Assembly: GCA_002314775.1 (NCBI GenBank)
Contig: DCHE01000067.1
Coordinates: forward strand, 2,951-9,885
Length of the DNA stretch: 6,935 bases
DNA from: Lachnospiraceae bacterium UBA1760
Lineage (GTDB): Bacteria > Bacillota > Clostridia > Lachnospirales > Lachnospiraceae
Direction of reading: 5' to 3'
Position numbers and translations under genes: made by a program. The notes under the pieces were generated by a model that had not been told where the DNA came from, ran no database searches, and was given only the letters and a program-made list of their open reading frames with translations. Positions 1 to 5,821 of this stretch are shown piece after piece; the first letter of the stretch is position 1; each line of letters begins with the position of its first letter.

Positions 1-242
1 GATGCAACATTCATCATATATTCACCAAGCTTATTCTTCGCCTTGTTGATACCTGGTGTATCAAGGAATATTATCTGTCCGTTATCATCTGTGTAAACTG
101 TCTGTATTTTATTTCTCGTAGTCTGAGCCTTACTGCTTGTTATAGCAATCTTCTGTCCTATGAGCTCATTCATAAGAGTCGACTTTCCGACGTTTGGTCT
201 TCCTATGATTGCTACAAAGCCTGATTTATATGAATCTTTCAT
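1..242 (-). CDS. era: GTPase Era, N-terminal 80 residues (cut by window edge)
   Basis: Era is an essential-type cytosolic GTPase that binds the 3' end of 16S rRNA and helps mature the 30S ribosomal subunit. Only the start of its G domain is inside the window. Translating the minus strand from the ATG at 242 gives a G1/P-loop GRPNVGKST at residues 14-22 (K20, S21), a switch I region with the Era-typical KAQTTRNKIQ at 38-47, and the G3 motif DTPG at 61-64. The G4/G5 motifs and the C-terminal KH domain would lie beyond position 1. The start is supported by the Era-like N-terminus and by an AAAGGA sequence about 11 nt upstream, inside the preceding peptidase gene. The reading frame overlaps the peptidase frame by 17 bp (226-242), so translation of the two is probably coupled. 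The P-loop together with the TTRNKIQ switch I separates Era from other TRAFAC GTPases such as Der or MnmE, so I am confident in the name. Confidence 0.95.
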   Translation of the reverse strand, partial: MKDSYKSGFVAIIGRPNVGKSTLMNELIGQKIAITSSKAQTTRNKIQTVYTDDNGQIIFLDTPGINKAKNKLGEYMMNVA

Positions 243-3147
243 TTTTGAACATATCCTTTACTTCTTCTATCTTCTTCTGATTGCCAATAGTACAAACTGC
301 CTCTGAATCAGTAATAGTCTTAATGTATGGAGCAAGACCTCTGATTTTCTCCTGATTGCAGGAAAGAACTCCGTCCCTGTCCTTCTGTAAATCCTCATCT
401 GTAACTCCTGCAAGATAGCATACAAATGAAAATGCTCCCTCCGCTGATGGTGTAAGCGGAGCATCCATCTTGCTGATTGCGCCGATTATATACTTGGTCA
501 TATCTCTGTCGTCACAGTCAAAGCTCTCAACGTACTCAAAAGCCTTCTTGTAGATATCATAGGTTTCTACAAGGTTTGGATCACGGTAAGAGGTAAGGTA
601 TGAATATCCGCTCTTAGGGAAGTTACACATACATCCGTAGGCTCCACCCTTGACTCTGACATTTAACCATAAATACTCATAAGAGAAAATAACCTGAAGT
701 ACATTTAAGGCTGAGTCATACTCATAGCCAGCATCCTTGTAGTTTCCAGCTATCGCATTGAACTGTACCTGTCCTGCAGTTTTGAAGGCCTCGTTCTTCT
801 TATCAACAGAGAACTCCTCCTTCTTCTCAAACTGATATCTTGAGGAAAGAAGCCTTGAGAATCTCTCAATTGGAGCCTTGAGCATAGTCTCTGTATCCTT
901 GTCCGAAATATATGATACTGTAAGTGCTCCTCTTCTAAGAATCATGGAAATTACAGTCTGTAAATCCTCGCAAAGCTTATCATACTGATTCTCAAAATCT
1001 GTATCAAGCTTATCTATATAATTGTAGTATTCTATTCCGTCTATGCACTCCTTAATCATATATGTCTCAGAAATATACGAAAGTGCTCTCTGTGAGGAGG
1101 TGAGATGTCCAGAAGAAACAAGGTCCTGCTTAATATTGGACTTTGCCTCTGCGATTATCTCCTTAAGTCTCTTCTTATCAGTAATGTGAGAGGTAAATAA
1201 AATCTCCTCAACTAATTTCATTGCAGCATCTATGTTCTCATCAAACATCTTGAGCTTGGCATTGAAGTACGAAAATGCCTTTTCATTTTTGTGGTTATAG
1301 GAAACTCCTGTTGAAAAGCCAATTCCACCTGCAATAAGATTAATCTCTGCAGCAAGCTCATCATAGGTATGAGAATCAGTATCCACATACTTCAAAATCT
1401 CTGTGAGAAGTGATGCAGTTTTTATCATCTCGTTATCTAAATCATCCGTGTTAAAGTGTAATTCAAGGTAGCTGATTCCATTTGTGAAAATGTTGTGCTT
1501 AACAACCTTAACATTCTCAATCTCAGTCACCTCATTTTTCAGCTTCTTTGCAGCCTTGTCGATATCTGAAACCTCAAGAAGTGGAATCTTTAGTAGGTCC
1601 TCCTGAGGTGATGGTTCACTCTGATATTCCTTTAGGTGCTTGGTCTTTGCAATAAGCTCATCAATCTCTTCCTTTGAGAGAGAATTCTTATACTCTGCAA
1701 GCTTTTCTCTAAGCTTATTATCTCTCTCTTCGCTAAGTCCATGCTTAGGTGATAAGACAATATATGCCTTATGTGTGTTATTGATAAGGTACTTTTCGAT
1801 TAATCCCTCAAAGTATCCTGTGTCGATTTCATTTTTAAGTTCCTCGAACACCTCGTTCATAGAGAAAAGCTCTAGAGCCTTTGTGTCGTCATACAGCCAG
1901 GTTTCAAATGCATCCAGTCCAAGCATAAGTCCCTTTGGATATCTTCCGTAATTACCTTCCTTATGCTTAAACTCTGCCTTAACTATTGCTGCAAGAAGTG
2001 TCTTCTTATTAAGTCCCTCAGCTACTACCTTTTTGAGTGTATCATCGATGAGTGAGATGAATTTCTCCTTATCCTCCTCATTAGAGTTATGAGCAATGAT
2101 AGAGAATATTGGCTGGATTGCTGTTGTGTCATAGGCACTCTCAACATCACTGCAGATTTCTGCATCAATAATAGCCTTCTTCACTGGTGCACCAGGTGCC
2201 TGAACTAAAACATACTCAAGTATGTCAAAGGCTGTAACTAGCTTCTTGTCTGTTCCCATTCCACAAAGCACGTTGTAGCCAAGGTAGGTATTGTCCGTAA
2301 GCTCCTCGGCCTCTGAGAGTGAATACTCCTCCCTGTACTCTATTGGCGCATCAAAGAGTGGCTGTGGCTCAATCTTCGAGTCAATAGCTTTATATTCATA
2401 TTCAGAAAGATAATCAGAATCAAGTTTTTCAAGCATCTCAGCCATATCGCAGTTACCATAAAGATAGATATAGCTGTTGGATGGATGGTAGAAGGTCCTG
2501 TGGAAGTCAAGGTATGCCTCTCTTGTAAGAGTTGGAATATCCTCAGGATATCCGCCAGAATCCTTAACGTAACAGGTGTCAGGATAAACTGACTTCTCTA
2601 CTGCCCTGTACATAACAGAATCAGGTGATGAGTAAACTCCCTTCATCTCGTTATATACAACACCATTTATAGTAATCTCTCCGTCCGGCTCGGTCATCTC
2701 ATAATGCCAGCCCTCCTGCATAAAGATTTCTTCTTTCTCATAAATGTTTGGGTTAAATACTGCATCCATATAAACATCCACAAGATTTGCGAAATCCTTA
2801 TCGTTGCAGCTTGCCACAGGATAAACTGTCTTGTCTGAATAGGTCATGGCATTGAGGAAGGTATTTAAGCTTCCCTTACATAATTCTACAAATGGATCCT
2901 TAACCGGATACTTCTTTGAACCACAAAGAACTGTATGCTCAATTATATGAGGTGTTCCGGTACTGTCCTTAGGTGGTGTTCTAAAGCCTATGGTAAACAC
3001 CTTATTTGTGTCATCATTTTCAATAATGAGAACTCTCGCCTTTGTCTTAAGGTGTTCAAGTACAAATCCATGTCCATTTACCTCGGCAAGCTTCTCATCC
3101 TCTACCAATCTGTATGCCTTTAACTCTTTTAATGTTTCAACGCTCAA
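226..3147 (-). CDS. M16C-family zinc metallopeptidase (presequence-protease/insulinase-like)
   Basis: This is a full-length single-chain M16C peptidase of 973 residues, the size of the PreP/Cym1 group, which degrades short unstructured peptides inside a closed two-half chamber. The inverted zinc motif HxxEH is at H67, E70 and H71, within the family context TPHIIEHTVLCGS. The third zinc ligand is E167 in VVYNEMKG. The C-terminal half carries the conserved substrate-binding Arg/Tyr pair in RVKGGAYG (R831, Y837). All catalytic elements are therefore present. There is no signal peptide or membrane segment, so it should act in the cytosol, probably in peptide turnover; the actual substrates are unknown. 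I start it at the TTG at 3147, because AAGGAGG lies 8 nt upstream. A longer in-frame version from a TTG at 3174 would translate through that ribosome binding site. It lies 83 nt after cdd with no convincing terminator between, and its last 17 bp overlap era, so cdd, this gene and era are probably co-transcribed. Family assignment is firm; a specific gene name is not. Confidence 0.95.
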   Translation of the reverse strand: MSVETLKELKAYRLVEDEKLAEVNGHGFVLEHLKTKARVLIIENDDTNKVFTIGFRTPPKDSTGTPHIIEHTVLCGSKKYPVKDPFVELCKGSLNTFLNAMTYSDKTVYPVASCNDKDFANLVDVYMDAVFNPNIYEKEEIFMQEGWHYEMTEPDGEITINGVVYNEMKGVYSSPDSVMYRAVEKSVYPDTCYVKDSGGYPEDIPTLTREAYLDFHRTFYHPSNSYIYLYGNCDMAEMLEKLDSDYLSEYEYKAIDSKIEPQPLFDAPIEYREEYSLSEAEELTDNTYLGYNVLCGMGTDKKLVTAFDILEYVLVQAPGAPVKKAIIDAEICSDVESAYDTTAIQPIFSIIAHNSNEEDKEKFISLIDDTLKKVVAEGLNKKTLLAAIVKAEFKHKEGNYGRYPKGLMLGLDAFETWLYDDTKALELFSMNEVFEELKNEIDTGYFEGLIEKYLINNTHKAYIVLSPKHGLSEERDNKLREKLAEYKNSLSKEEIDELIAKTKHLKEYQSEPSPQEDLLKIPLLEVSDIDKAAKKLKNEVTEIENVKVVKHNIFTNGISYLELHFNTDDLDNEMIKTASLLTEILKYVDTDSHTYDELAAEINLIAGGIGFSTGVSYNHKNEKAFSYFNAKLKMFDENIDAAMKLVEEILFTSHITDKKRLKEIIAEAKSNIKQDLVSSGHLTSSQRALSYISETYMIKECIDGIEYYNYIDKLDTDFENQYDKLCEDLQTVISMILRRGALTVSYISDKDTETMLKAPIERFSRLLSSRYQFEKKEEFSVDKKNEAFKTAGQVQFNAIAGNYKDAGYEYDSALNVLQVIFSYEYLWLNVRVKGGAYGCMCNFPKSGYSYLTSYRDPNLVETYDIYKKAFEYVESFDCDDRDMTKYIIGAISKMDAPLTPSAEGAFSFVCYLAGVTDEDLQKDRDGVLSCNQEKIRGLAPYIKTITDSEAVCTIGNQKKIEEVKDMFKNERFI

Positions 3148-3155
3148 AAAACGTT

Positions 3156-3162
3156 CCTCCTT
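3156..3162 (-). promoter_or_regulatory. Ribosome binding site that fixes the M16C peptidase start
   Basis: On the minus strand this is AAGGAGG, a near-perfect Shine-Dalgarno match, followed by an 8-nt spacer and then TTG at 3147-3145. The longer open frame, from TTG at 3174, would place this site inside the coding sequence, and I see no comparable site in front of it. The site therefore decides for the shorter, TTG-initiated protein. Confidence 0.85.
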
Positions 3163-3230
3163 AAATATTATCAATTTATATTCATGCGAATTAATCTCAC
3201 ATCTAAAGCTTGCAATTAGCCAGCTGTTTT

Positions 3231-3641
3231 TTACAATGAAAACACCTCAGGGAGCAGCTCGCCCAGAGTGTACAGGTAGTATTTTAGCATTGAGTCTTCT
3301 GTGCTTGCAAGTATAATCTCGGTTTCCTTGCTGCCAAACTCTGATAAAAACTGTCTGCAGATTCCGCAAGGCATGGTTTTACTTACAGGTCTTCCTGCTG
3401 GTCCTCCCACAATGGCTATCTTTATTATTCTTCTCTTTCCTTCGCTCACAGCCTTTGTAATTGCAACTCTCTCAGCGCATATGGTTGCACCGTAAGAGGC
3501 GTTCTCCACATTACAGCCTGTGTATATGCTTCCGTCATCGCATAAAACTGCTGCCCCTACCTGGAAATGTGAATATCTTACGTATGCATTTTTCCTTGCT
3601 TCTATCGCAGAATTAACGAGGTCAACTATAATCTTTTCCAT
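3231..3641 (-). CDS. cdd: Cytidine deaminase
   Basis: This 136-residue protein is a homotetramer-type cytidine deaminase, which hydrolyses cytidine and deoxycytidine to uridine and deoxyuridine in cytosolic pyrimidine salvage. The zinc site is complete and of the three-cysteine type: C55-A-E57, with E57 as the proton shuttle, and PCGIC at 91-95, supplying C92 and C95. The nucleoside-binding segments are also present: F26 in FQVGAAV and NVENASYG at 44-51 (N44, E46). The length is normal for the small tetrameric class. The ATG at 3641 has AAGGGAG 6 nt upstream. A probable promoter lies about 60 nt further up, and a terminator ends the preceding transcription unit, so cdd appears to be first in its operon, followed by the M16C peptidase and era. 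In Bacillus-type Firmicutes cdd often sits directly before era, after ybeY and dgkA. Here those upstream partners are absent from the window and the peptidase lies in between. There is nothing odd in the protein itself. Confidence 0.97.
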   Translation of the reverse strand: MEKIIVDLVNSAIEARKNAYVRYSHFQVGAAVLCDDGSIYTGCNVENASYGATICAERVAITKAVSEGKRRIIKIAIVGGPAGRPVSKTMPCGICRQFLSEFGSKETEIILASTEDSMLKYYLYTLGELLPEVFSL

Positions 3642-3708
3642 AACACTCTCCCTTCAGCCATCCCAGTTATGATTCACAAATAATTCTCGTTTTGCTCTCT
3701 ACTTTCAT

Positions 3709-3736
3709 ATGATAGCACATATTCTGTCTTTTACAA
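3709..3736 (-). promoter_or_regulatory. Probable sigma-A-type promoter of cdd-peptidase-era
   Basis: Read on the minus strand there is a -35 box TTGTAA (3731-3736), a 16-nt spacer ending in TGC, and a -10 box TATCAT (3709-3714). The TGC directly before the -10 box makes it an extended -10 promoter. Transcription would start near 3702, giving a leader of about 60 nt before the cdd ATG. The position, just downstream of the terminator at 3816-3842 and upstream of cdd, fits. It was recognised by eye from consensus only. Confidence 0.6.
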
Positions 3737-3815
3737 CTAAACTCATATTTTTTATATCATAAAACAAGCTTGATTACTCAAGTCCAAAAGATTTGTTCTA
3801 TGTAATTCACCACAT

Positions 3816-3842
3816 AAAAAAGCGGATATCAATTATATCCGC
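3816..3842 (-). terminator. Intrinsic terminator after yccF
   Basis: A perfect 8-bp stem is formed by GCGGATAT (3822-3829) and ATATCCGC (3835-3842) around a 5-nt loop. On the minus strand the stem is followed by six T residues (complement of the A run 3816-3821). It begins 23 nt past the yccF stop codon, so it should end the yccF transcript and insulate the cdd promoter. The four T's at 3844-3847 on the other side could give weak termination on the plus strand, but no plus-strand gene was found that would use it. Confidence 0.88.
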
Positions 3843-3864
3843 CTTTTCATATTATTTCGTATTA

Positions 3865-4224
3865 TTATACTATCTCTGCACCAAATGGCCATAAAACAAG
3901 CTTTGCAATCTTAAAGCACTGTGTACCAAATGGAATACCAATAATTGTAATGTAAAGAATAATTCCAACTACCGCATATACAATTGCTAACTCTAAGCCA
4001 CCAAAGATAAACCAGATAATATTGGCAATTGTCTTAATAGCACCGCCGCCATACACAACCTCCTTGCCAAATGGCCAGATAACGAGACCTGCCATCTTAA
4101 AGCACTGAACTCCTATTGGAATACCAATAATTGTGATGCAGTATGCGATTCCACAGATTACCAGCGCAATTGCTCCCCACAAACCACAGAGAATAAACCA
4201 GAGAATATTTCCTATTAGCTTCAT
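3865..4224 (-). CDS. yccF: YccF-domain inner-membrane protein (two tandem YccF modules)
   Basis: This small, very hydrophobic protein of 119 residues belongs to the YccF family (DUF307). The family is membrane-embedded and its function is not established. It consists of two copies of one module offset by exactly 62 residues: NILWFI at 6-11 against NIIWFI at 68-73, TIIGIP at 31-36 against 93-98, QCFK at 40-43 against 102-105, and WPFG at 50-53 against 112-115. Each module offers about one or two membrane segments flanking the TIIGIP turn. The start is the ATG at 4224, with AAGGAGG 9 nt upstream; a longer frame beginning at TTG 4248 would read through that site. It has its own probable promoter upstream and a strong terminator downstream, and so looks like a single-gene unit. 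Read-through from the ABC module, which ends 140 nt upstream, is possible. Family assignment rests on the repeated IGIP...QCFK...WPFG signature and is strong; any role is unknown. Confidence 0.92.
   Translation of the reverse strand: MKLIGNILWFILCGLWGAIALVICGIAYCITIIGIPIGVQCFKMAGLVIWPFGKEVVYGGGAIKTIANIIWFIFGGLELAIVYAVVGIILYITIIGIPFGTQCFKIAKLVLWPFGAEIV
3881..4138 (-). repeat. Internal duplication in yccF, period 186 bp (62 codons)
   Basis: The two halves of yccF are recognisable as DNA repeats with a constant 186-bp offset. CCAAATGGCC occurs at 3881-3890 and 4067-4076. ATCTTAAAGCACTG occurs at 3908-3921 and 4094-4107. A 22-bp block at 3931-3952 recurs at 4117-4138 with one difference. The duplication is part of the family architecture. 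The residual nucleotide identity is highest where the protein motifs WPFG, QCFK and TIIGIP are encoded. Confidence 0.9.
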
Positions 4225-4233
4225 AATTATCTC

Positions 4234-4240
4234 CCTCCTT
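4234..4240 (-). promoter_or_regulatory. Ribosome binding site that fixes the yccF start
   Basis: The minus strand reads AAGGAGG here, 9 nt before the ATG at 4224-4222. The longer open frame starting at TTG 4248 would encode this site as protein, so the site selects the shorter protein, which also begins where the family's first module begins. Confidence 0.88.
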
Positions 4241-4262
4241 AGCTTCAACTAATTTCGGTAGT

Positions 4263-4292
4263 AATATAACACATATTAATAATGATATGCAA
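4263..4292 (-). promoter_or_regulatory. Probable promoter of yccF
   Basis: On the minus strand there is a TTGCAT -35 box (4287-4292), an 18-nt spacer, and a TATATT -10 box (4263-4268) directly preceded by TGT, an extended -10 element. It lies between the ABC-module stop codon and the yccF ribosome binding site, giving a leader of roughly 30 nt. The surrounding DNA is very AT-rich, which raises the chance of accidental matches. Confidence 0.5.
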
Positions 4293-4364
4293 TATGAATT
4301 ATATGTTAAGTCAGATTAATATATGTAACTGAATCGACTAGTCTCTTTTGATTTGAATTTAAAT

Positions 4365-4991
4365 TTACGAGATTTCACATTTGTAATTTGCAGCTATTCC
4401 TGCTATAAAAATCACAACTGAAGCTAAAAATGTATAAATATTGTTCAGATAAAAATCCTTACCAATATGTATATCGCTCGTTATATGCAGGAAATTAAGA
4501 TTATTATTTATTACAATACCTGCAAAAATTGACATAACAAGACAAATAACTATTGGTATTTCTATATTTCTGAATAAATAAATTGAAGCATAAATAATAG
4601 CAGTATACAGTAGCAATACCACTACTGCCTTTAGGTATAACCACAGAGCAAGAGACGTATTCAGGAAACTAATTATCGCATAAGGAAAAGCGAGCAAAAC
4701 AATGCTTCCCAAAAATACTGAAATATAATACATGATCTTGATTTTTGAACCGATATATTGCAGTTCAGCACCATCTATATCAACGAGGTTATAGGCTATA
4801 CATATTGAGGGCAACGAAAAAATCAGAGGCATTAATGAAATAGTAATTATATTTATGAATTTGTATATAACAGATATGTCAGGATTATTACAACCAATTC
4901 TGGTAATAAGTAAGGCTAACAATACACTGATAACAAATGCAGCTATCAGGATAATTCTAACTGCTTTAATTTGGTAATATATTATTTTCAT
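4365..4991 (-). CDS. Small six-helix membrane protein, probable ABC transporter permease subunit
   Basis: This 208-residue integral membrane protein shows six hydrophobic segments, at about residues 11-29, 45-68, 87-109, 118-140, 143-162 and 184-202. The soluble loops are very short and the C-terminus is polar (NYKCEIS). Six helices and roughly 200 residues match the membrane half of an ABC-2-type exporter, but I recognise no family-specific motif, so the call rests on topology and context. Its ATG overlaps the TGA of the ABC ATPase gene by 4 bp (ATGA, 4988-4991). There is no good Shine-Dalgarno sequence of its own, pointing to translation coupled to the ATPase. It is the last gene of the module. 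No hairpin with a T-run follows it, so transcription may continue into yccF. The gene is AT-rich and uses many ATA and ATT codons. Whether it forms the channel alone or together with the membrane part expected in the first gene cannot be told from this window. Confidence 0.75.
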   Translation of the reverse strand: MKIIYYQIKAVRIILIAAFVISVLLALLITRIGCNNPDISVIYKFINIITISLMPLIFSLPSICIAYNLVDIDGAELQYIGSKIKIMYYISVFLGSIVLLAFPYAIISFLNTSLALWLYLKAVVVLLLYTAIIYASIYLFRNIEIPIVICLVMSIFAGIVINNNLNFLHITSDIHIGKDFYLNNIYTFLASVVIFIAGIAANYKCEIS

Positions 4992-5821
4992 AGATAATTT
5001 ATAGCATAAAGGTAACCGTCTTCAACAGTAGGTTCAACCTTCCTTTCATCAGCATTCTCATAATTCTCTGAAAGTGTTCTGTAATACAAAACATCATCTC
5101 TCTCGTACTCTTTAATTATATAATGCTCGTCATTATAATCTTCCTTTGCGATTTCAAACACCTTATTATCTGCCAGCATTTTTATGTCACCCTGGCTTCC
5201 TGAAGCAACTAGCTTTCCTTCCTTCATAATTAGTATTTCATCACAAAGAGCCTCGACATCCTCGACAATATGTGTAGATATTATAATTATTGAATCACCC
5301 TTTATTTTATTTATCACATTCTTAAATCTTAGTCTTTCCTCTGGATCAAGGCCTGTAGTAGGTTCATCAAATATTATCAGCTTTGGACTACCAAGAATTG
5401 CCTGTGCTATGCCAAGGCGTCTTATCATTCCACCTGAAAGCTTTGAACATCGACAGTTAATTTTATCTGACAGATTAACAAGCTCCACTACCCTTTCAAT
5501 CTCCGACTTAATATTTTCCTTCTTAAGCCTTTTGATTAATGCCATGTATTCAAGCTGCTCGTATACTGTCAGGCCCTGAAGAACACTATAGCTTTGAGGC
5601 AAATAGCCTGAAAACCTGTTCAGCTTCTTTTTATCATTTGTAAATTCATAATCAATTTCATGAACGTCACATTTTATTAGTGTGAGTATGCTTTTCATAA
5701 GCGTTGTTTTTCCAGCACCATTTGGTCCCAAAAGTCCATACACCTTGTTCTCAAAGCTATAGGAAATACTATCAACAGCCTTTTTCTTCCCATACCTTTT
5801 AGATAATTTATCTATCTTCAT
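4988..5821 (-). CDS. ABC transporter ATP-binding protein
   Basis: This complete 277-residue ATPase of an ABC-2-type transporter would act at the inner face of the membrane, driving transport by the neighbouring permease proteins. All nucleotide-binding motifs are intact: Walker A GPNGAGKTT at 32-40 (K38), Q-loop YLPQ with Q76, signature LSGGM at 128-132, Walker B LIIFDEP at 148-154 (catalytic E153), D-loop GLDP at 157-160, and H-loop STHIV with H184. After about residue 205 there is a C-terminal extension ending in PTVEDGYLYAI, the PTxED-type tail common in this exporter group. The usual PTSGxI stretch after Walker A is replaced by the unusual CDVHEIDYEF (51-60). The start ATG at 5821 has GAGGG 7 nt upstream. 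The first 14 bp overlap the end of the upstream gene, and the stop overlaps the downstream permease start by 4 bp, so all three belong to one coupled operon. The substrate is unknown. Confidence 0.96.
   Translation of the reverse strand: MKIDKLSKRYGKKKAVDSISYSFENKVYGLLGPNGAGKTTLMKSILTLIKCDVHEIDYEFTNDKKKLNRFSGYLPQSYSVLQGLTVYEQLEYMALIKRLKKENIKSEIERVVELVNLSDKINCRCSKLSGGMIRRLGIAQAILGSPKLIIFDEPTTGLDPEERLRFKNVINKIKGDSIIIISTHIVEDVEALCDEILIMKEGKLVASGSQGDIKMLADNKVFEIAKEDYNDEHYIIKEYERDDVLYYRTLSENYENADERKVEPTVEDGYLYAINYL

Noticed and set aside
1640..1951. Plus-strand open frame of 103 codons, rich in Ser and Leu.
   Set aside because: It lies entirely inside the M16C peptidase gene on the opposite strand. 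Its low-complexity composition is the antisense image of Glu/Lys-rich coding sequence, and no start signal is visible.
3207..3225. Hairpin between cdd and the M16C peptidase: AGCTGGC and GCAAGCT around a 5-nt loop (minus strand).
   Set aside because: The 7-bp stem has one mismatch and is followed only by TTAGATG, without a real T-run, so it does not qualify as a terminator. It would at most be a weak pause or processing site.
3148..3230. Possible separate promoter for the M16C peptidase (GATAAT-like box near its ribosome binding site).
   Set aside because: No matching -35 box is found at 16-18 nt. In such AT-rich DNA an isolated -10-like hexamer is expected by chance.
2935..3316. Two overlapping plus-strand frames (2935-3123 and 2990-3316) across the peptidase start and the cdd end.
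   Set aside because: They are antisense to two well-supported genes, lack a ribosome binding site and resemble no recognisable protein.
3669..3710. A 13-codon ATG-initiated frame in the cdd leader, possibly a regulatory leader peptide.
   Set aside because: Its ATG directly follows the predicted -10 box and so lies at or upstream of the expected transcription start. It has no ribosome binding site and its codons show no attenuation-like pattern.
4263..4325. Imperfect inverted and direct repeats such as TTAACATAT / ATATGTGTTA around the yccF promoter, considered as an operator.
   Set aside because: The arms do not match exactly and the sequence is nearly pure A/T, where such similarities arise by chance. 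No regulator gene is nearby to support an operator.
5184..5579. Plus-strand open frame of 131 codons.
   Set aside because: It is antisense to the ABC ATPase, covering its signature and Walker B coding region. The frame is a by-product of conserved codons there.
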